Positions 39,101 through 49,173 of a DNA stretch of 64,000 bases are shown piece by piece. The stretch spans positions 23,390,309 to 23,454,308 of the forward strand of contig NC_135563.1 of assembly GCF_964340395.1 (NCBI RefSeq), read 5' to 3'. The notes beneath the pieces are model-generated. The model did not search any database. It was not told the origin of the DNA and was given only the letters and a program-made list of their open reading frames with translations. Both the position numbers and the translations under genes were made by a program. The stretch is from Glandiceps talaboti. Its lineage: Eukaryota; Hemichordata; Enteropneusta; Spengelidae. Numbering within the stretch: position 1 is the first letter of the stretch; each line of letters opens with the position of its first letter.

Positions 39101-42100
39101 AGAAGGAGACATTGTCAAGTAATAGTAAGGTTAGGGGTGTCAGACCACAGGTTATGAAAAAAATAAAAGTAAAAGGCAGCTTTATCCAAAGCAAAACTGT
39201 TCTTCCAATTTTGTATTTATTTGGCGTCTTCGACAATATGAATGATATTAAAGTCAGTTTTGGGTTGTGAATTTATTACAGATGTAGAAGACAAACCAGA
39301 GAAGTTTCCTATGGCCATAGAAAAACATGCTGCCAGGGCGTATCGACTGGTAACAAATATGGTAGCATCAATATCAAATAAAGTTATTGGGTAAGTCTGC
39401 AATGAATGATGTAAAAACATAGCAACTTCTTGTATGTTGCTCAGATTTTAGAAACACATATATCAAATACTGGTACATGTTGAATTTTGCAATACAGCAT
39501 TTCAAGGCGTCGGTCCTTTAAATGAAACACAAGTATGTGAGTATATGTATATGTGTTGTGGAGACTTTTGGATAGCCTTGCTGCAAGAGTAGTCTATTGA
39601 TAACATTTGTCCGTCGGTGTTATGTAGAGTAATTTAGGTGTAGTGTTATACTTTAGTAGACCACATTTATGCAGTAAACCTTCTCACATGATTCATCACT
39701 ATAAATTTTAACTGAAGTTTTGAATGTCAAAAATTGAAAACAAAACATTACTTTACTAACAGAAGTGACCATGGTGATTGTTGCATATATCTTTCTGATG
39801 GGGAGCAGCATTGCAACTAAGAAGGAGTGGCGTTACACCTGCATCCCTCGTGAGGAAGCATTTAATATATAATCAATGTTAGACAAGGGGAAGAACTTAA
39901 TATATGTCTCCCCTTCTTGTATATCAAACATAAAAATAGGAATCTCACAAATTTAATTTTTTTTTTTGTTTCTCAGGTTTACTGGTTGGTTTCTTCTAAA
40001 ATTTCTTTGTAATTTCTTAAGTGGTATACAAGTACACAAAGGTCAAATGGAGGAGGTCAAGAGAGCATCAAAGGTAGAAAACTTTCTCTTTTCACCATAT
40101 GCTATATGTACAGCTACTTTCATGTGCTGAGATATACAAAAGACTTCCCATGTTGTAGTTGGAGTTGCTATTCCGCTGCATCATATTAGATCATTTAGAT
40201 GTACACTAAGGATAGTGAAACTCACATTGACAATACTCTGTTATGTCAGCATGGTGACTGAAGCTTGTGCTATTGTCTGTTTAATTCTTTGTTTAGACCA
40301 ATTGTCTTTTATATATGAATTTAAATGTATTATTTAATACAGATTCTTATAAATTGAAAGGTCCACATTCTATATGTATTTGTAATGTCATATGATTTTA
40401 TTTATTAATTGTTATGGAACTTTCCTTTCCTATTCAGTTACCCTGAACTTCATTTTCATTTACCAATTTGTAGCTGTCATGTTCACATTCATTTCCTATT
40501 ACTATTTCCCATTCCACAGTCCTCAACTTCATTGTATTTCCTTTCCAGTACCCTGAATTTCATGTTTATTTCCTACTTAATACCCCTCAACTTCATTATC
40601 CTTTCCTATTTAGTACCCCTTAACTTTGTTTACCTTTCTTATCAGTACTCCTGTCACTTCATTTCCATTGCTATCCATTACCCCACAACTTCATTTTCAT
40701 TTCCCATTCCATACCCCTCAACTTAGATTTCCTTTCTTATACTCCCATCAGAGAGGTATACCAATGATCTTCTTACCACTGCATCGGAGTCACTTAGACT
40801 ACATTCTTGTGACATTTGTTCTACACCAGTGGGACATCAAAGCACCACACATTGCAGCAGGTGATAACCTCAACATACCAGTATTTAGTTGGTTCATGAG
40901 ACATCTTGGTGGATTCTTCATCAAGCGGAAACTAGACCGAGAGGATGGCAAGAAAGATTGGGTCTACAGATCGGTGTTACATAGTGTAAGTTGTTATGTA
41001 TTTAGTCCAATACTGTGTTGCCCCTGACAACCAATCAATGTGACCTGGTTTGAGTGTGAATGTGGGTGTATTTGTCAAATAAGAGATGAAGATGAAGTGT
41101 ATAATGAATATCATCAAGTCATCACCACAAAAGGAGCCGTGGTATCAGTAGGATACTGTAGTATACAACTTGGTGCTCACATTCACATTCCTCATTGTAC
41201 GTGTACTGTATATACTCTGCTTGACTTGTATGAAATGGAAATGGAATTTACCACTTTCATGGCCTCTATGTGACCCACATCCAGGCATATCTGGAGGTAA
41301 ATTTTCAACACAAATCAGAATGTTGTGTATTTGCAATATCTTAGCTTGCCATGGAAGCAGATAAATATGGAAACTTTGAACATGGAACAGGTATTATAGC
41401 CATTAAGAACATGACATTTGGATGACATGCTTCAAAGATTACATGTGATATTTTACTGTAGAGTCACACAAATGTCATGAAAGTCAAGTATTGCCTTGAC
41501 ATCAAAAGTACAGCATGTTTTAGTATAGTGTTGGCTGGATAATCCATGGTTTGGTTTAAAAAGAGATGTGTCCCTTGTGGGTAAAGTATCTATTTTGTCA
41601 GTGTCTGTATTTGGTGGTGTATAAATTGTAAAGGTGTTATCCTTGCATGAAACAAGTCAACATCATGGCTCATTTTCTACATACATTGTTTCCCTACAGT
41701 ATATGCTTGAGGTACTGAAAAGGAACCAGAACTTAGAATTTTTCCTTGGTAAGTATATCTTATCTTGATAAATCTACAAGCTTGAGCATCATCATTGACA
41801 AGTTCACAATTGATGAATTTTTTCCAGTCATAGACTGTCCACCAAGTGAGGATGGAGAGTTCATATTAATTTTGTATATTTGAACAGCGTATTATTAAGT
41901 TTTATGATGTTCTTGCCATGCATCTGAAAGTAATAATAACAATCATCAATTAGAACTCTAATGTAAATGTAAATTCTTCCAATCTCTCACAGCAGTATAA
42001 TATTTTTTTTTGTTTCCAGAGGGAGGTAGATCAAGAAGTGGAAAAGCATTGTCACCAAAGGGAGGTCTTCTATCAGTTGTGGTAGATGCATATATGGATG

Positions 42101-45100
42101 GTAAGTTGAGAATTGAATCAAATATGGATCGTCATGGATATTCATGAATGTAGCATTGCACTGTTCAAATCTTATTGTAAGACTCAGTGAATATGAAAAC
42201 GACCTTAATTTCTATGCTCATGTTTCCTTTCAATTGTTCATGCACTTTTATATGTTTTTGATAAAATGCATATCACAATTGAACCTCAGTCTTTGTAATG
42301 TAATAAAGTTTACAAGTCTGAATGTGCAAAGAGAAACTATGAACATATCGGTCTTTGAATTATCAGGTGAAAAAAAGCTTTATCCTTGCATTGTTATTCT
42401 TGTCAAGTAACAGGGTATATAGCAATGAATACTGTGTCTGTTATATTGGGTTGTCAGTGGCTGAGTGGTTAAACCATTAACTTTCCTCATACCACTATAA
42501 TCAGGGTTCAAACTCATTCAGGGTTCGATTAAATTTGCCATGCTGTAAGTAAGAAGAGTGTCGTTCAGTTTGACTTTATCGAACAATGCAGGTTTTCTCC
42601 AGTTTCCCCATGTACTAACTCTGAACCCTCCTGTTATTGGGCAATGCCTGTTGGATGGTAAATAAATAACTAGATAAATAGATACATGTATTGTACTTTC
42701 CAACACTGTGTTCAAAGCACTGTGCATTTATTACCCCTTACACAGACTGTAATGGCACATTGGCCCTTTACACTTCTTCAACTCCATTGGGAGTATTACT
42801 ACCTGTGAACTTTGAGACTCTCAGATAGAATTGTTGTGCTAACTGTCTATGTTGTCATATCACTTGCAGGTACCATAAATGATGCATATATTGTTCCTGT
42901 AAGTATTAGTTATGAGAAGGTATTAGAAGGTAACTTCAACAGGGAACAGATGGTAAGTGTAACTCACAGTTCATTATTAATACTCAATCTCATGAATACA
43001 AATTCATCAAGACTGTTTGATATTGTACGCTGCTTTTAATTGAGACGTATGATATGAAGAAAGAATAGATGAGAATGACATGTATGATAGCTTTGATATG
43101 TCTTATACTGCAATTTTCCATGTCTGTTGTATACATAATACTGATAATTTTTCAGCTTGGAATCAGGAATATACTATTTTAGGCTTTAAAAGAATAAAAA
43201 TGATTTATGATAAATTTCCGTATTTTTACAGGGAAACCCTAAAGTCAAGGAAACCTTCATTAAAGCCATGTGGGGAGTATGGCAGGTGTTCAGAAGTAGA
43301 TTTGGTACTGTACGAGTTGACTTTGCACAACCATTCTCATTACAGGTAAAATCAAACTTCTTTGTATTCAGTTTGTATTTTGTTCTAGCACAACTTAGCA
43401 AGTAAAGCAGACAGTAGATACTGACCAATGTAGGGATACTTTGTACGAGATATTTCAAAAATCAAACTTTAAAAAGTAAAGGATAAAAAGGAAGGTTACC
43501 ATGGAAATTTGTTGAAATGGTGATAAATATCTCTGATAATTCTTAATGTACAAACTTTGAAAGTAGGAGCTTGTCAATTTTGATGAAAACATGGAGATGA
43601 CCACTCAAATATTTGTGCTATGATGTATATAATTAATTTGACAGGATTGCATGGTTGCTTCATTTTGTGTGATAAAATGAATGCCTTATTCTCAATGGCC
43701 AAGCAATCAGCTCATGTGTGCCTCTTAGTCTTACCACCTGCACTCTTGGCTTTGATTATGCACCAGTTCTGTATGTAAAAACAGTGATGTTCATTTTGAC
43801 CCTACCAAACAATGCAAGTATTCCCCAGGTGCATGAATGATGATCATTTAGCAGTTGCTGAATTTAATATGAAGAAATAATTTATTATTATTGCTCAGGA
43901 GTACATCCAGTGTGGACAACCATCAAGTCCTGTGTCTAGTGATCTTACAAATAATGGTGGTCCTAAAAGTTTGAAGTCTGTTGGGAGTGATAATTCATTG
44001 TATGGCACTGATATTGTTAGGGATGATTTGAGGTTGGTCATCAAAGGCTTGGCAGAACATGTTATTTGTGGTAAGTATCAAATACAGTATACAATAAGTC
44101 AGTAGGTGTCAGTGAGTGTGGGTGGGTGGCTGAGTAAACGAACTTTGATATACAACACAAAATATACAGTTCATAAGAGATATAGATAATGCATGAATGT
44201 ATGAAACTTAGATTCTCATTTTGAAAGCATAATAAAGGAAACATGCATGTTCATTCAACTTTGAGCGCTGTTCAACATGCAAAGTGAGAATTTATCTGAA
44301 TGCTCATTCTGTCTATATCACATCGAAAGTTAGCCATCGTTTACAAAAAACAAACAATTCTTGGCATCAATATACAATAAAATGGAATGTAAAATGATCT
44401 GATTTGGATGCAATCTTAGCAAATATCAATTTTGATCATCAACTGTCAATGGTCTGTGAATTCAATTTGTCTGTCATTATGATAATTATACAAATGGTCA
44501 TTGACAATCATGGTATTCTAGTTACAGTTTGAAATATAAGATTTAATTTTCCCAGATTTGTAGAATAGTATGTCTTTTTGCTGATGGTTGCCATGTTATT
44601 TGTACCACCGACAATGGGACAATTATATTTATTCAGAACTTCTGTTTTTTGACCCAAACGTTTCATATTTATTTTTGTAAAACTTACATTTCATTTTAAT
44701 AATGATATTGTATCAATTGTTGATGAAAATACCAATGAGTTTTAGGAGATAAGGACTTACTTTAAGTGGCAAAAAAATGCATTTTTATTTCAGTCCCAGT
44801 AGTTAAAGCTGATAGATATTAGATTGATGGAAACTGTGTTCCTTATCTTTTCTATTCATCACTAAAAATAAATGTTTGAATAATTTTGTTTTCTGTAGAT
44901 GCAGTGAAGACACAATCTATCATGAGTACTAACTTGTTGGCATTCCTACTGCTTACAAAGTACAGACAGGTTAGTACATGTAGTAGCATTCTACATATCT
45001 CATACTGACACAATTTCTTGAAGGTTCAGTCTATGATGTGTAGTTTACCAAATAATGTAGTACCTCATACTGTTAGGTACTGGTATTCCTATATGCTATA

Positions 45101-48100
45101 CTATGTGTGTGTGTGTGGGGTGTAGATTATCTATTATATCCTATCTATCTTAAAGAGTGTTTTTTCTTCATTCTATTATAATCATAACATCATGGATTTC
45201 CCACACTTTAAGAAATAGGCTTTACCTCATAGAAGTCCACAACTTCAGCCATTTATAACTTTATAGGGCTGAGGACATTTCATCTCATCAAGTTTTTATC
45301 GTAGGGTCTAGTAGTGTCAATGCAATCAAATCGATGTAATTAAGTTTATCTGCTGATACACTTATTAAAATGTCATTACAGATTAATGTGTACAATAAAA
45401 TATATGTCACTATGTATGTGTCTGTCACATCACTTGAGTTGAAGAGCGCCACCTACAGTTGGTTTTGACTTTTGCTGTCCACCCTGTTAGTGATCAGCAA
45501 TAGACTTTACTGTGTCAGTCTGGGAAAGAGATGAAATACTCTTTTAAAGTGTTCTATCAATTTGAATATCTCTATAATATGTTATATGTTTCATTTATTG
45601 ATTATTGTCACATATCATACACAGATGTATGTTTTTCTAAATTTGCTGAATATTTCATGTACATTCCAGGGTGCTACTGTAGAGAAACTTGCCAAAGAGT
45701 TTGATTTGCTGAGGCTAGAGATATCACAACGTGGTCGAGATGTAGGATTTTGTGGCAGTTCAGTTGCTGTTGTCAACTATGCTGCTGCTCTCCTTGGTAA
45801 ACATCTGGTGTCAAGAAGGAAAGGAAGTCCCTCTAGTCAGGTGGTAGATGATACTGGCATTAATGACAGGTTGATACCAAATACATGCCTGCCAGACTTA
45901 TTTGAATTGTCTTACTATGGAAATGCAGTCATCTCTGTATTTCTCATGGAAGCTGTTGTAGGTAGGTGTAACCTTACTTCTTAATCAGTATTCCCGGTAA
46001 GGCTTATATGCACGCTACTTGTGCAAGGTCTCCAACTGCTCTCGCAGTCAAATTTCATGTTTTTGCACAACCTTATATCCAAGTATCAAGAATGTAACAG
46101 AAATAGACACTGTCGATGGTGTTAGAAAGTTCTGATCACCCAACCAAAAGTTATATAACTTGTGAGTAACATTTGACTTTTTCAACTGACAGGCTTTGTC
46201 AAACTGGCAGTGTTTTAGTGTAGTCAACTTAGTGTAGTTTTTGATGGAAACTCGGAAAAATACTCTCTTAGAAATTTAATGTGTAGGTAATGCCTACCTA
46301 GTAACAGTACAAAACTACTGTTTTTCTCATCCCATGAAATATATAATTATTGTCTGGATGTATGTTTTACTGATCTCGCTGTCAGGAGTCTCAGGTCCCC
46401 CTCCTCTCTTAACTTCTGTGCCATCCCAAAGTTTGACACCTCAGTCATACAGTCTATGAGCATGAAACCCATATCAAAGTCATACAAAGAAGGTCTGGTG
46501 TAAATTATTGAATGTGAGTTGTCAATTGGAAATGAAAACTGACTGATATCATGTACTTCAATTCATAGCCACTGCTATAGGAGCTGTCTGTGAAGAGAAT
46601 CTGACAAGTAAACAAGGTTACGAAGACTATGTGACTGTATCAAGAGATGCAGTTGTTGAGAAAGCCATTGAGTTGTGTGATTTATTACAGTTTGAATTTA
46701 CCTTTAATCCAGTAAGTAGTATTTGATGTTTTATGTTTCTGAAATGGTTGGAAACATCCAGCACTTGTAGAAACTTGCAAAAAAAAAAAATTAAATTAAA
46801 TTAAAATAACTAATGTTTTGGGATTAACCGTTTAAAGAAATAATGAAGTGCCAGAAATTTGACTTGGTTAGAATAAGTCTGAATGACATCAATAAACAAA
46901 AGATGCAAATATTATGGTTCAAAACGTTGCTGGATGGCATTGGAGATGCAACTCAGCTGTATATACTACTTGTAATGATTAAAAATATATATACTTCACA
47001 AATTGCTACTAGTCTGAAAGGGCCAGGGCCAGTCATTGATCTGTTTATGTAACCACTCACTACAGGGTTAGAGCATATTACGTAAGTGGAAACTATGATG
47101 GCACTTTCTTTCAAACTGTTAGTGTTACACACCCTAACTATTATTTACTGTTACTTTATATACTTTTAAAGCAATCCTAAACTTTTGTCCATTATTTATT
47201 GATCTTACAGCCCTGTGGAAACATCACTGCTTTTGTTAATGATTCACTGGAAAAACTGATAACAGCTGAAATCATATTACCTGAAGAGGTAAGAAAAATA
47301 TAAACAAAAGAATTTTGATGTTGTGGGATAGAGGGCATCAAATCTATTGTAATCATATTTGAAATAATATTACCTGAATAGGTAAGAAAAGGAGTTAGGG
47401 CAGCAAGTCTTTTGAAATCATATTTGAGATAATATTACCTGAAGAGGTAAGAAAAATATAAACAAAAGAATTTAATGTTTTGGGATAGAGGGCTGTGACT
47501 GTGATAACCTCACAATTTCTCCTTTTAATTTGTCATGGTTATAGTCGACTGAAGATCAGCACAACATACATGATTCATGGATGACTTGAGGTTACACTTC
47601 CTGCACTAGCTGAAGCAAATGTTTTGCATCCTGTGAACAGAAACACACCTTTTGTTTGTCAAGATATCATGTTCCAAAATATCTGTTTATGAGACAAATT
47701 CTATGTTTGCCTTAGGGCAAGGAGACAGTCATGCATAAAAAGAGAAAGACTTTCATAGATAAGAGTTACTAACTAGTATTTTAAGAATGAGAGGTTTGCC
47801 CTTAGGAAGACCTAAAATCACTCATACATGACCATGGGGTCTGTCTGGTTCAATGTGCCTTCCATACTTTTCTGGGGATGAAATTGATTCAATTTAGGAT
47901 TACACCACTTGTAGTTTTAAACATGTTAGGAGGATATTGTGTGTAATTGTGTGTGTGGTTTTTTTTTTGTCTTTTCCTGTCAGACAAAATCAGTGAACAG
48001 TAATGGAAAACTGTGGACTGACAGACTAGCAGATAGTGTATCATGGGAAGATGATAATGATGAAGATATTCCCTCACTTATACAGCCAAGTCAAATACTC

Positions 48101-49173
48101 CAGGTATGTGTACTTTTCTACAAAAATATGTAATAAACGCCTCAGAAATAAAACTCTTACAAAGTTAGAGTCGGCAGAAATAATATATTCAGGGTTGACA
48201 ATGAATATTCATGAGAGATGTTTTACATTGAAGGGCATAGGCGCTTTGGTGTGCCCTTTTTAAAAACCTCGTTGATGATGTACTTCTCATTTTGTAAATC
48301 TCTCTATTTTGTTGCTGTGTGATAGATAAGTTCATCGAAGGAAAACATTGAGAAGTTATCATTTCTACAAAGTATGTTGGCGCCATTGATTGAGAGTTAC
48401 TGGATATGTTTTACTAATTTGGTGAGACTGCAGGACAGAGATTTAACAGAGGCCGAATTTACACATAAAATACATGGCTTTGCAAAGGAGAGAGTCTTTA
48501 AAGGACTTACTAATTATGGTAAGTAAAAACTAAAAAAAGGGAGAGATAGTCTTAAATCACTGAACAAGTCATTTTTGTGAACGTTGGATCAGCAATAAAG
48601 CCAGTACTAGCCAGTATCCTACCTAGAATTTTTTCACAACAGAGCTCAGTCCTTTTAGACTTGCCAGTGAGAGATTGTGAAGGGAATGGGGGTGGGGTGG
48701 GATGGGGATGGGGGTGGGGTGGGTGGGATGGGGGTGGGGGTGGGTGGGATGGGGGTGGGGTGTTGAGTTTGCTGGATGTTTTGTTATCACCTTTGGATAA
48801 AAATGAGTGATGTCAAGTATGATTGTCATTGCATCAAGTGAATGCACAGAAATTATAAGAGGGCCAGACCATTACTTGTTTGGGGGTGAACACTACTTTC
48901 TTTTCACATTAATACAGAAACCCAGTTCAAACAGTATACAAAGATAAAGTTAAGTACTCTGTATTCAAATCTGTTCAATTTTTGTCTTTTCTCTCAGCGG
49001 AAAGTTCTGGCTTGGAGACACTGAAGAACACCACTAAACTTCTAAATCATAAGAAAATCACTGACGTATACTTAGATGATGAAAACAAGAAAATGATCCA
49101 GCTAAGAGAAGCTTACAGGGAAGAACAAAAACTGACATCGTTAATTGCTAACATTGAAACCTTCAAATTGTAA
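17472..49173 (+). CDS. GPAM: Mitochondrial-type glycerol-3-phosphate acyltransferase (GPAT1/GPAM family), 21 coding exons
   Basis: Transfers acyl from acyl-CoA to sn-glycerol-3-phosphate to give lysophosphatidate, the first step of glycerolipid synthesis, at the outer mitochondrial membrane. Exons: 17472-17526, 23996-24219, 34561-34677, 35496-35563, 37465-37575, 38291-38334, 39282-39390, 39977-40073, 40752-40985, 41700-41748, 42020-42100, 42870-42952, 43232-43345, 43899-44070, 44899-44969, 45670-45961, 46569-46711, 47211-47288, 47984-48103, 48326-48518, 48998-49173. Phases agree throughout (2631 nt, 876 aa; human 828). Seen: GRCC-KCTP (121-129), motif I HRSHLD (286-291), [12 protein letters not shown] (328-337), [14 protein letters not shown] (368-378), [10 protein letters not shown] (404-411), VDFAQPFSL. 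Hydrophobic stretches lie at ~527-538 and ~624-647, where the human protein has its two membrane segments. Exon 1 is the least certain (small, 6.5 kb away) but is in phase. Confidence 0.93.
17743..17782. repeat. (TTG)n microsatellite
   Basis: About 13 TTG units in GPAM intron 1. Confidence 0.95.
19320..19880. mobile_element. Second, rearranged copy of the 14751-15375 element
   Basis: AAATCGGTTCTCGGGGAAGG (19335 on) matches 14798 on, same strand. CCTTCAGTAATTACAGGGGG...GTGACCCTCCCCCAATT (19429-19505) is the inverted form of 15262-15373. One 41-bp-type unit (GATCCCATCGCTGCCACC) lies at 19848-19866. Confidence 0.5.
21221..21298. mobile_element. Palindromic MITE-like hairpin
   Basis: Terminal inverted repeats TTTATAAGGTA (21221-21231) and TACCTTATAAA (21288-21298) enclose a near-perfect TTTTTTATGTAATTCTAAT / ATTAGAATTACATAAAAAA hairpin. 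In GPAM intron 1. Confidence 0.7.
21872..21900. repeat. Palindrome with CACGTG core, second copy
   Basis: CATAGACCCTACACGTGCAG then GGTGTATGG; shares its 17-base left half with the palindrome at 13862-13893. An imperfect hairpin (GTCAACTCA...TGAGTTGAC) lies just upstream at 21773-21813. Confidence 0.7.
23996..24219 (+). CDS. GPAM: GPAM exon 2 (variable N-terminal region)
   Basis: Residues 19-93; polar, Asn/Arg/Glu rich ([19 protein letters not shown]), with no clear counterpart in vertebrate GPAM. An in-frame ATG at 24008 could be an alternative start. Exits in phase 0. Confidence 0.7.
25310..25770 (-). mobile_element. LINE 3'-terminal fragment
   Basis: Minus-strand codons 25768-25559 encode the tail typical of LINE reverse transcriptase ORFs: [20 protein letters not shown], then [11 protein letters not shown] and [11 protein letters not shown] 3' UTR with the common AAGCGCTTTAGAAATGAAAT ending runs to about 25330. 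It differs from the LINE at 8949-9411. 5' truncated. Confidence 0.75.
26380..26508 (+). CDS. GPAM: Candidate alternative first coding exon of GPAM
   Basis: ATG followed by 43 open codons ([20 protein letters not shown]..., ending [12 protein letters not shown]) up to a good donor (gtatga) in phase 0, matching exon 3. An in-frame stop lies at 26344, so the ATG is the first available. TATAAA at 26342-26347 is upstream but close to the ATG. It would give a basic N-terminus replacing exons 1-2. Inference only. Confidence 0.4.
27822..27912. repeat. Two-copy tandem repeat with GA tract
   Basis: GGGTAGGTAGAGAGAGAGAG... and GGGTAGGCAGAGAGAAGG... each followed by AGAGGGATATTTTCACTGTA, about 55 bp apart. 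Confidence 0.7.
28264..28378. mobile_element. Foldback MITE family F1, copy 2
   Basis: Arms of about 50 bp: TAACCTGGAATCCATGCGGA... and its reverse complement ending ...GATTCCAGGCTA. The arm core GGATTGGGATTTTNAA...GGTTTTC resembles the hairpin at 10960-11062, so the two are the same family. Confidence 0.75.
30072..31852. repeat. 62-bp satellite (~29 units, no indels)
   Basis: CCAGTTATAACTAGAACATA recurs exactly every 62 bp from 30132 to 31806. Other unit parts are ATCAAATATTTCCCATTATA and CC(T/A)(T/C)ACCTGTGGTTGTAA. Units differ mainly in CCTCACC / CCTTACC / CCACACC and TGTGG / TTTGG. In GPAM intron 2. Confidence 0.98.
33789..33845. mobile_element. 23-bp-arm inverted repeat
   Basis: AGTTATGTAACCTTGGCCTA... 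(33789-33811) pairs with 33823-33845 with one mismatch around an 11-base loop. MITE-like; in GPAM intron 2. Confidence 0.7.
34561..34677 (+). CDS. GPAM: GPAM exon 3 (RPF-GRCC motif)
   Basis: Residues 94-132. [13 protein letters not shown] aligns with RPFVGRCCYSCTP of vertebrate GPAM. Phase 0 at both ends, so it can follow exon 2 or the alternative first exon. Confidence 0.93.
34686..34711. repeat. (TTA)n microsatellite
   Basis: Eight or so TTA units just after the GPAM exon 3 donor. Confidence 0.9.
35965..36118. repeat. (GT)n microsatellite, imperfect then pure
   Basis: Imperfect GT/AT/CT dinucleotides from 35965, then about 27 pure GT units to 36118. In GPAM intron 4. Confidence 0.95.
37122..37265. 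repeat. Dispersed repeat A, copy 2
   Basis: Partner of 3287-3405. Here it contains an internal hairpin AAAGTTGGTAG...CTACCAACTTT (37123-37166), less perfect in copy 1. In GPAM intron 4. Confidence 0.55.
37625..37860. repeat. Degenerate ~60-bp tandem repeat
   Basis: Three to four units sharing AT(C/T)AT(C/G)ATAACAGAG, GATAAA(A)TTTGATCTATCA and TTCC. Lies in GPAM intron 5. Confidence 0.6.
38698..38741. repeat. AT-rich palindrome
   Basis: TGTAATATTAATAATAG / CTATCATTAATATTACA arms around 3 bases. In GPAM intron 6. Confidence 0.6.
38793..39085 (-). mobile_element. SINE family 2, copy 1
   Basis: Minus strand: tRNA-like head (TGGTCAAATGGTTAGAGTGG, then GGGTCAAACTC as B box), body ending CTCCCCAGGGAGTTGAGGAA and GTACCAGGGGTAAT. 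The end block recurs at 42660-42800 (minus) and 63412-63505 (plus). Confidence 0.6.
40420..40750 (+). repeat. Degenerate ~40-bp pyrimidine-rich tandem repeat at GPAM exon 9 acceptor
   Basis: Seven to eight diverged units of the type TTTCCTATTCAGTACCCCT, then AACTTCATTTT. Several contain CAG after a pyrimidine tract (TTCAG, CACAG, TCCAG, ATCAG). The true acceptor (CCCATCAG at 40751) is the last one. Confidence 0.7.
40752..40985 (+). CDS. GPAM: GPAM exon 9 (catalytic motifs I and II)
   Basis: Residues 276-353. Contains the catalytic HX4D box HRSHLD and the glycerol-3-phosphate binding block [10 protein letters not shown]. Phase 0 at both ends. Confidence 0.98.
41700..42100 (+). CDS. GPAM: GPAM exons 10-11 (motif III)
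   Basis: Exons 41700-41748 and 42020-42100 together encode [25 protein letters not shown]-like sequence; the intron splits the Glu370 codon of [11 protein letters not shown]. The second Gly replaces the Thr of vertebrate FLEGTRSRSGK, as in bacterial PlsB. Confidence 0.96.
42448..42660 (+). mobile_element. tRNA-derived SINE (family 1), copy 2
   Basis: Head GGGTTGTCAGTGGCTGAGTG with eroded B box (GGGTTCAAACTC); body CAGGGTTCGATTAAATTTGC, GTAAGTAAGAAGAGTGTCGT. Same family as 4285-4577. In GPAM intron 11, abutting a family 2 tail in opposite orientation. Confidence 0.75.
42660..42805 (-). mobile_element. SINE family 2, copy 2 (3' part)
   Basis: Minus strand reads CTCCCAATGGAGTTGAAGAA, GTGTAAGGGGTAATAA, AGTGCTTTGAACAC, TTGGAAAGTACAATAC: the same order as the 63412-63505 tail and the 38793-39085 body. 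Confidence 0.6.
43715..43835 (+). mobile_element. Degraded SINE family 1 fragment
   Basis: CTTACCACCTGCACTC and GTTCATTTTGACCCTACCAA, CAATGCAAGTATTCCCCAGG resemble the head-distal and body parts of 42448-42660. In GPAM intron 13. Confidence 0.4.
45670..45961 (+). CDS. GPAM: GPAM exon 16 (C-terminal domain, largest exon)
   Basis: Residues 544-640. Contains DVGFCGSS (human DLGFSGNS) and [17 protein letters not shown] (human NFYSNGVLHVFIMEAII). A hydrophobic stretch near the end runs into exon 17. Confidence 0.95.
47211..47288 (+). CDS. GPAM: GPAM exon 18
   Basis: Residues 689-714, ending LPEEG-like at donor GAG|gtaagaa. The exon end plus donor is repeated twice in the following intron (donor-like sites at 47382 and 47447). 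Reading past the true donor meets TAA at 47301. Confidence 0.88.
47268..47470 (+). repeat. Triplicated exon-end/donor segment in GPAM
   Basis: ATATTACCTGAA(G/T)AG followed by gtaagaaaa occurs at the exon 18 end and again at 47366-47390 and 47431-47455. The first and third share the following ATATAAACAAAAGAATTT. Partial duplications of an exon-intron boundary. Confidence 0.85.
48686..48762. repeat. G-rich (GGGGTGGGAT)n minisatellite-like tract
   Basis: Runs of GGGATGGGGGTGGGGTGGG in GPAM intron 20; several G-tracts of four or more could form a G-quadruplex in the sense RNA. Confidence 0.85.
48998..49173 (+). CDS. GPAM: GPAM terminal coding exon 21
   Basis: Residues 819-876 and TAA. Lysine-rich and helical ([11 protein letters not shown]-type pattern), weakly conserved like the family C-terminus. 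The acceptor cttttctctcag is strong. Confidence 0.85.
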
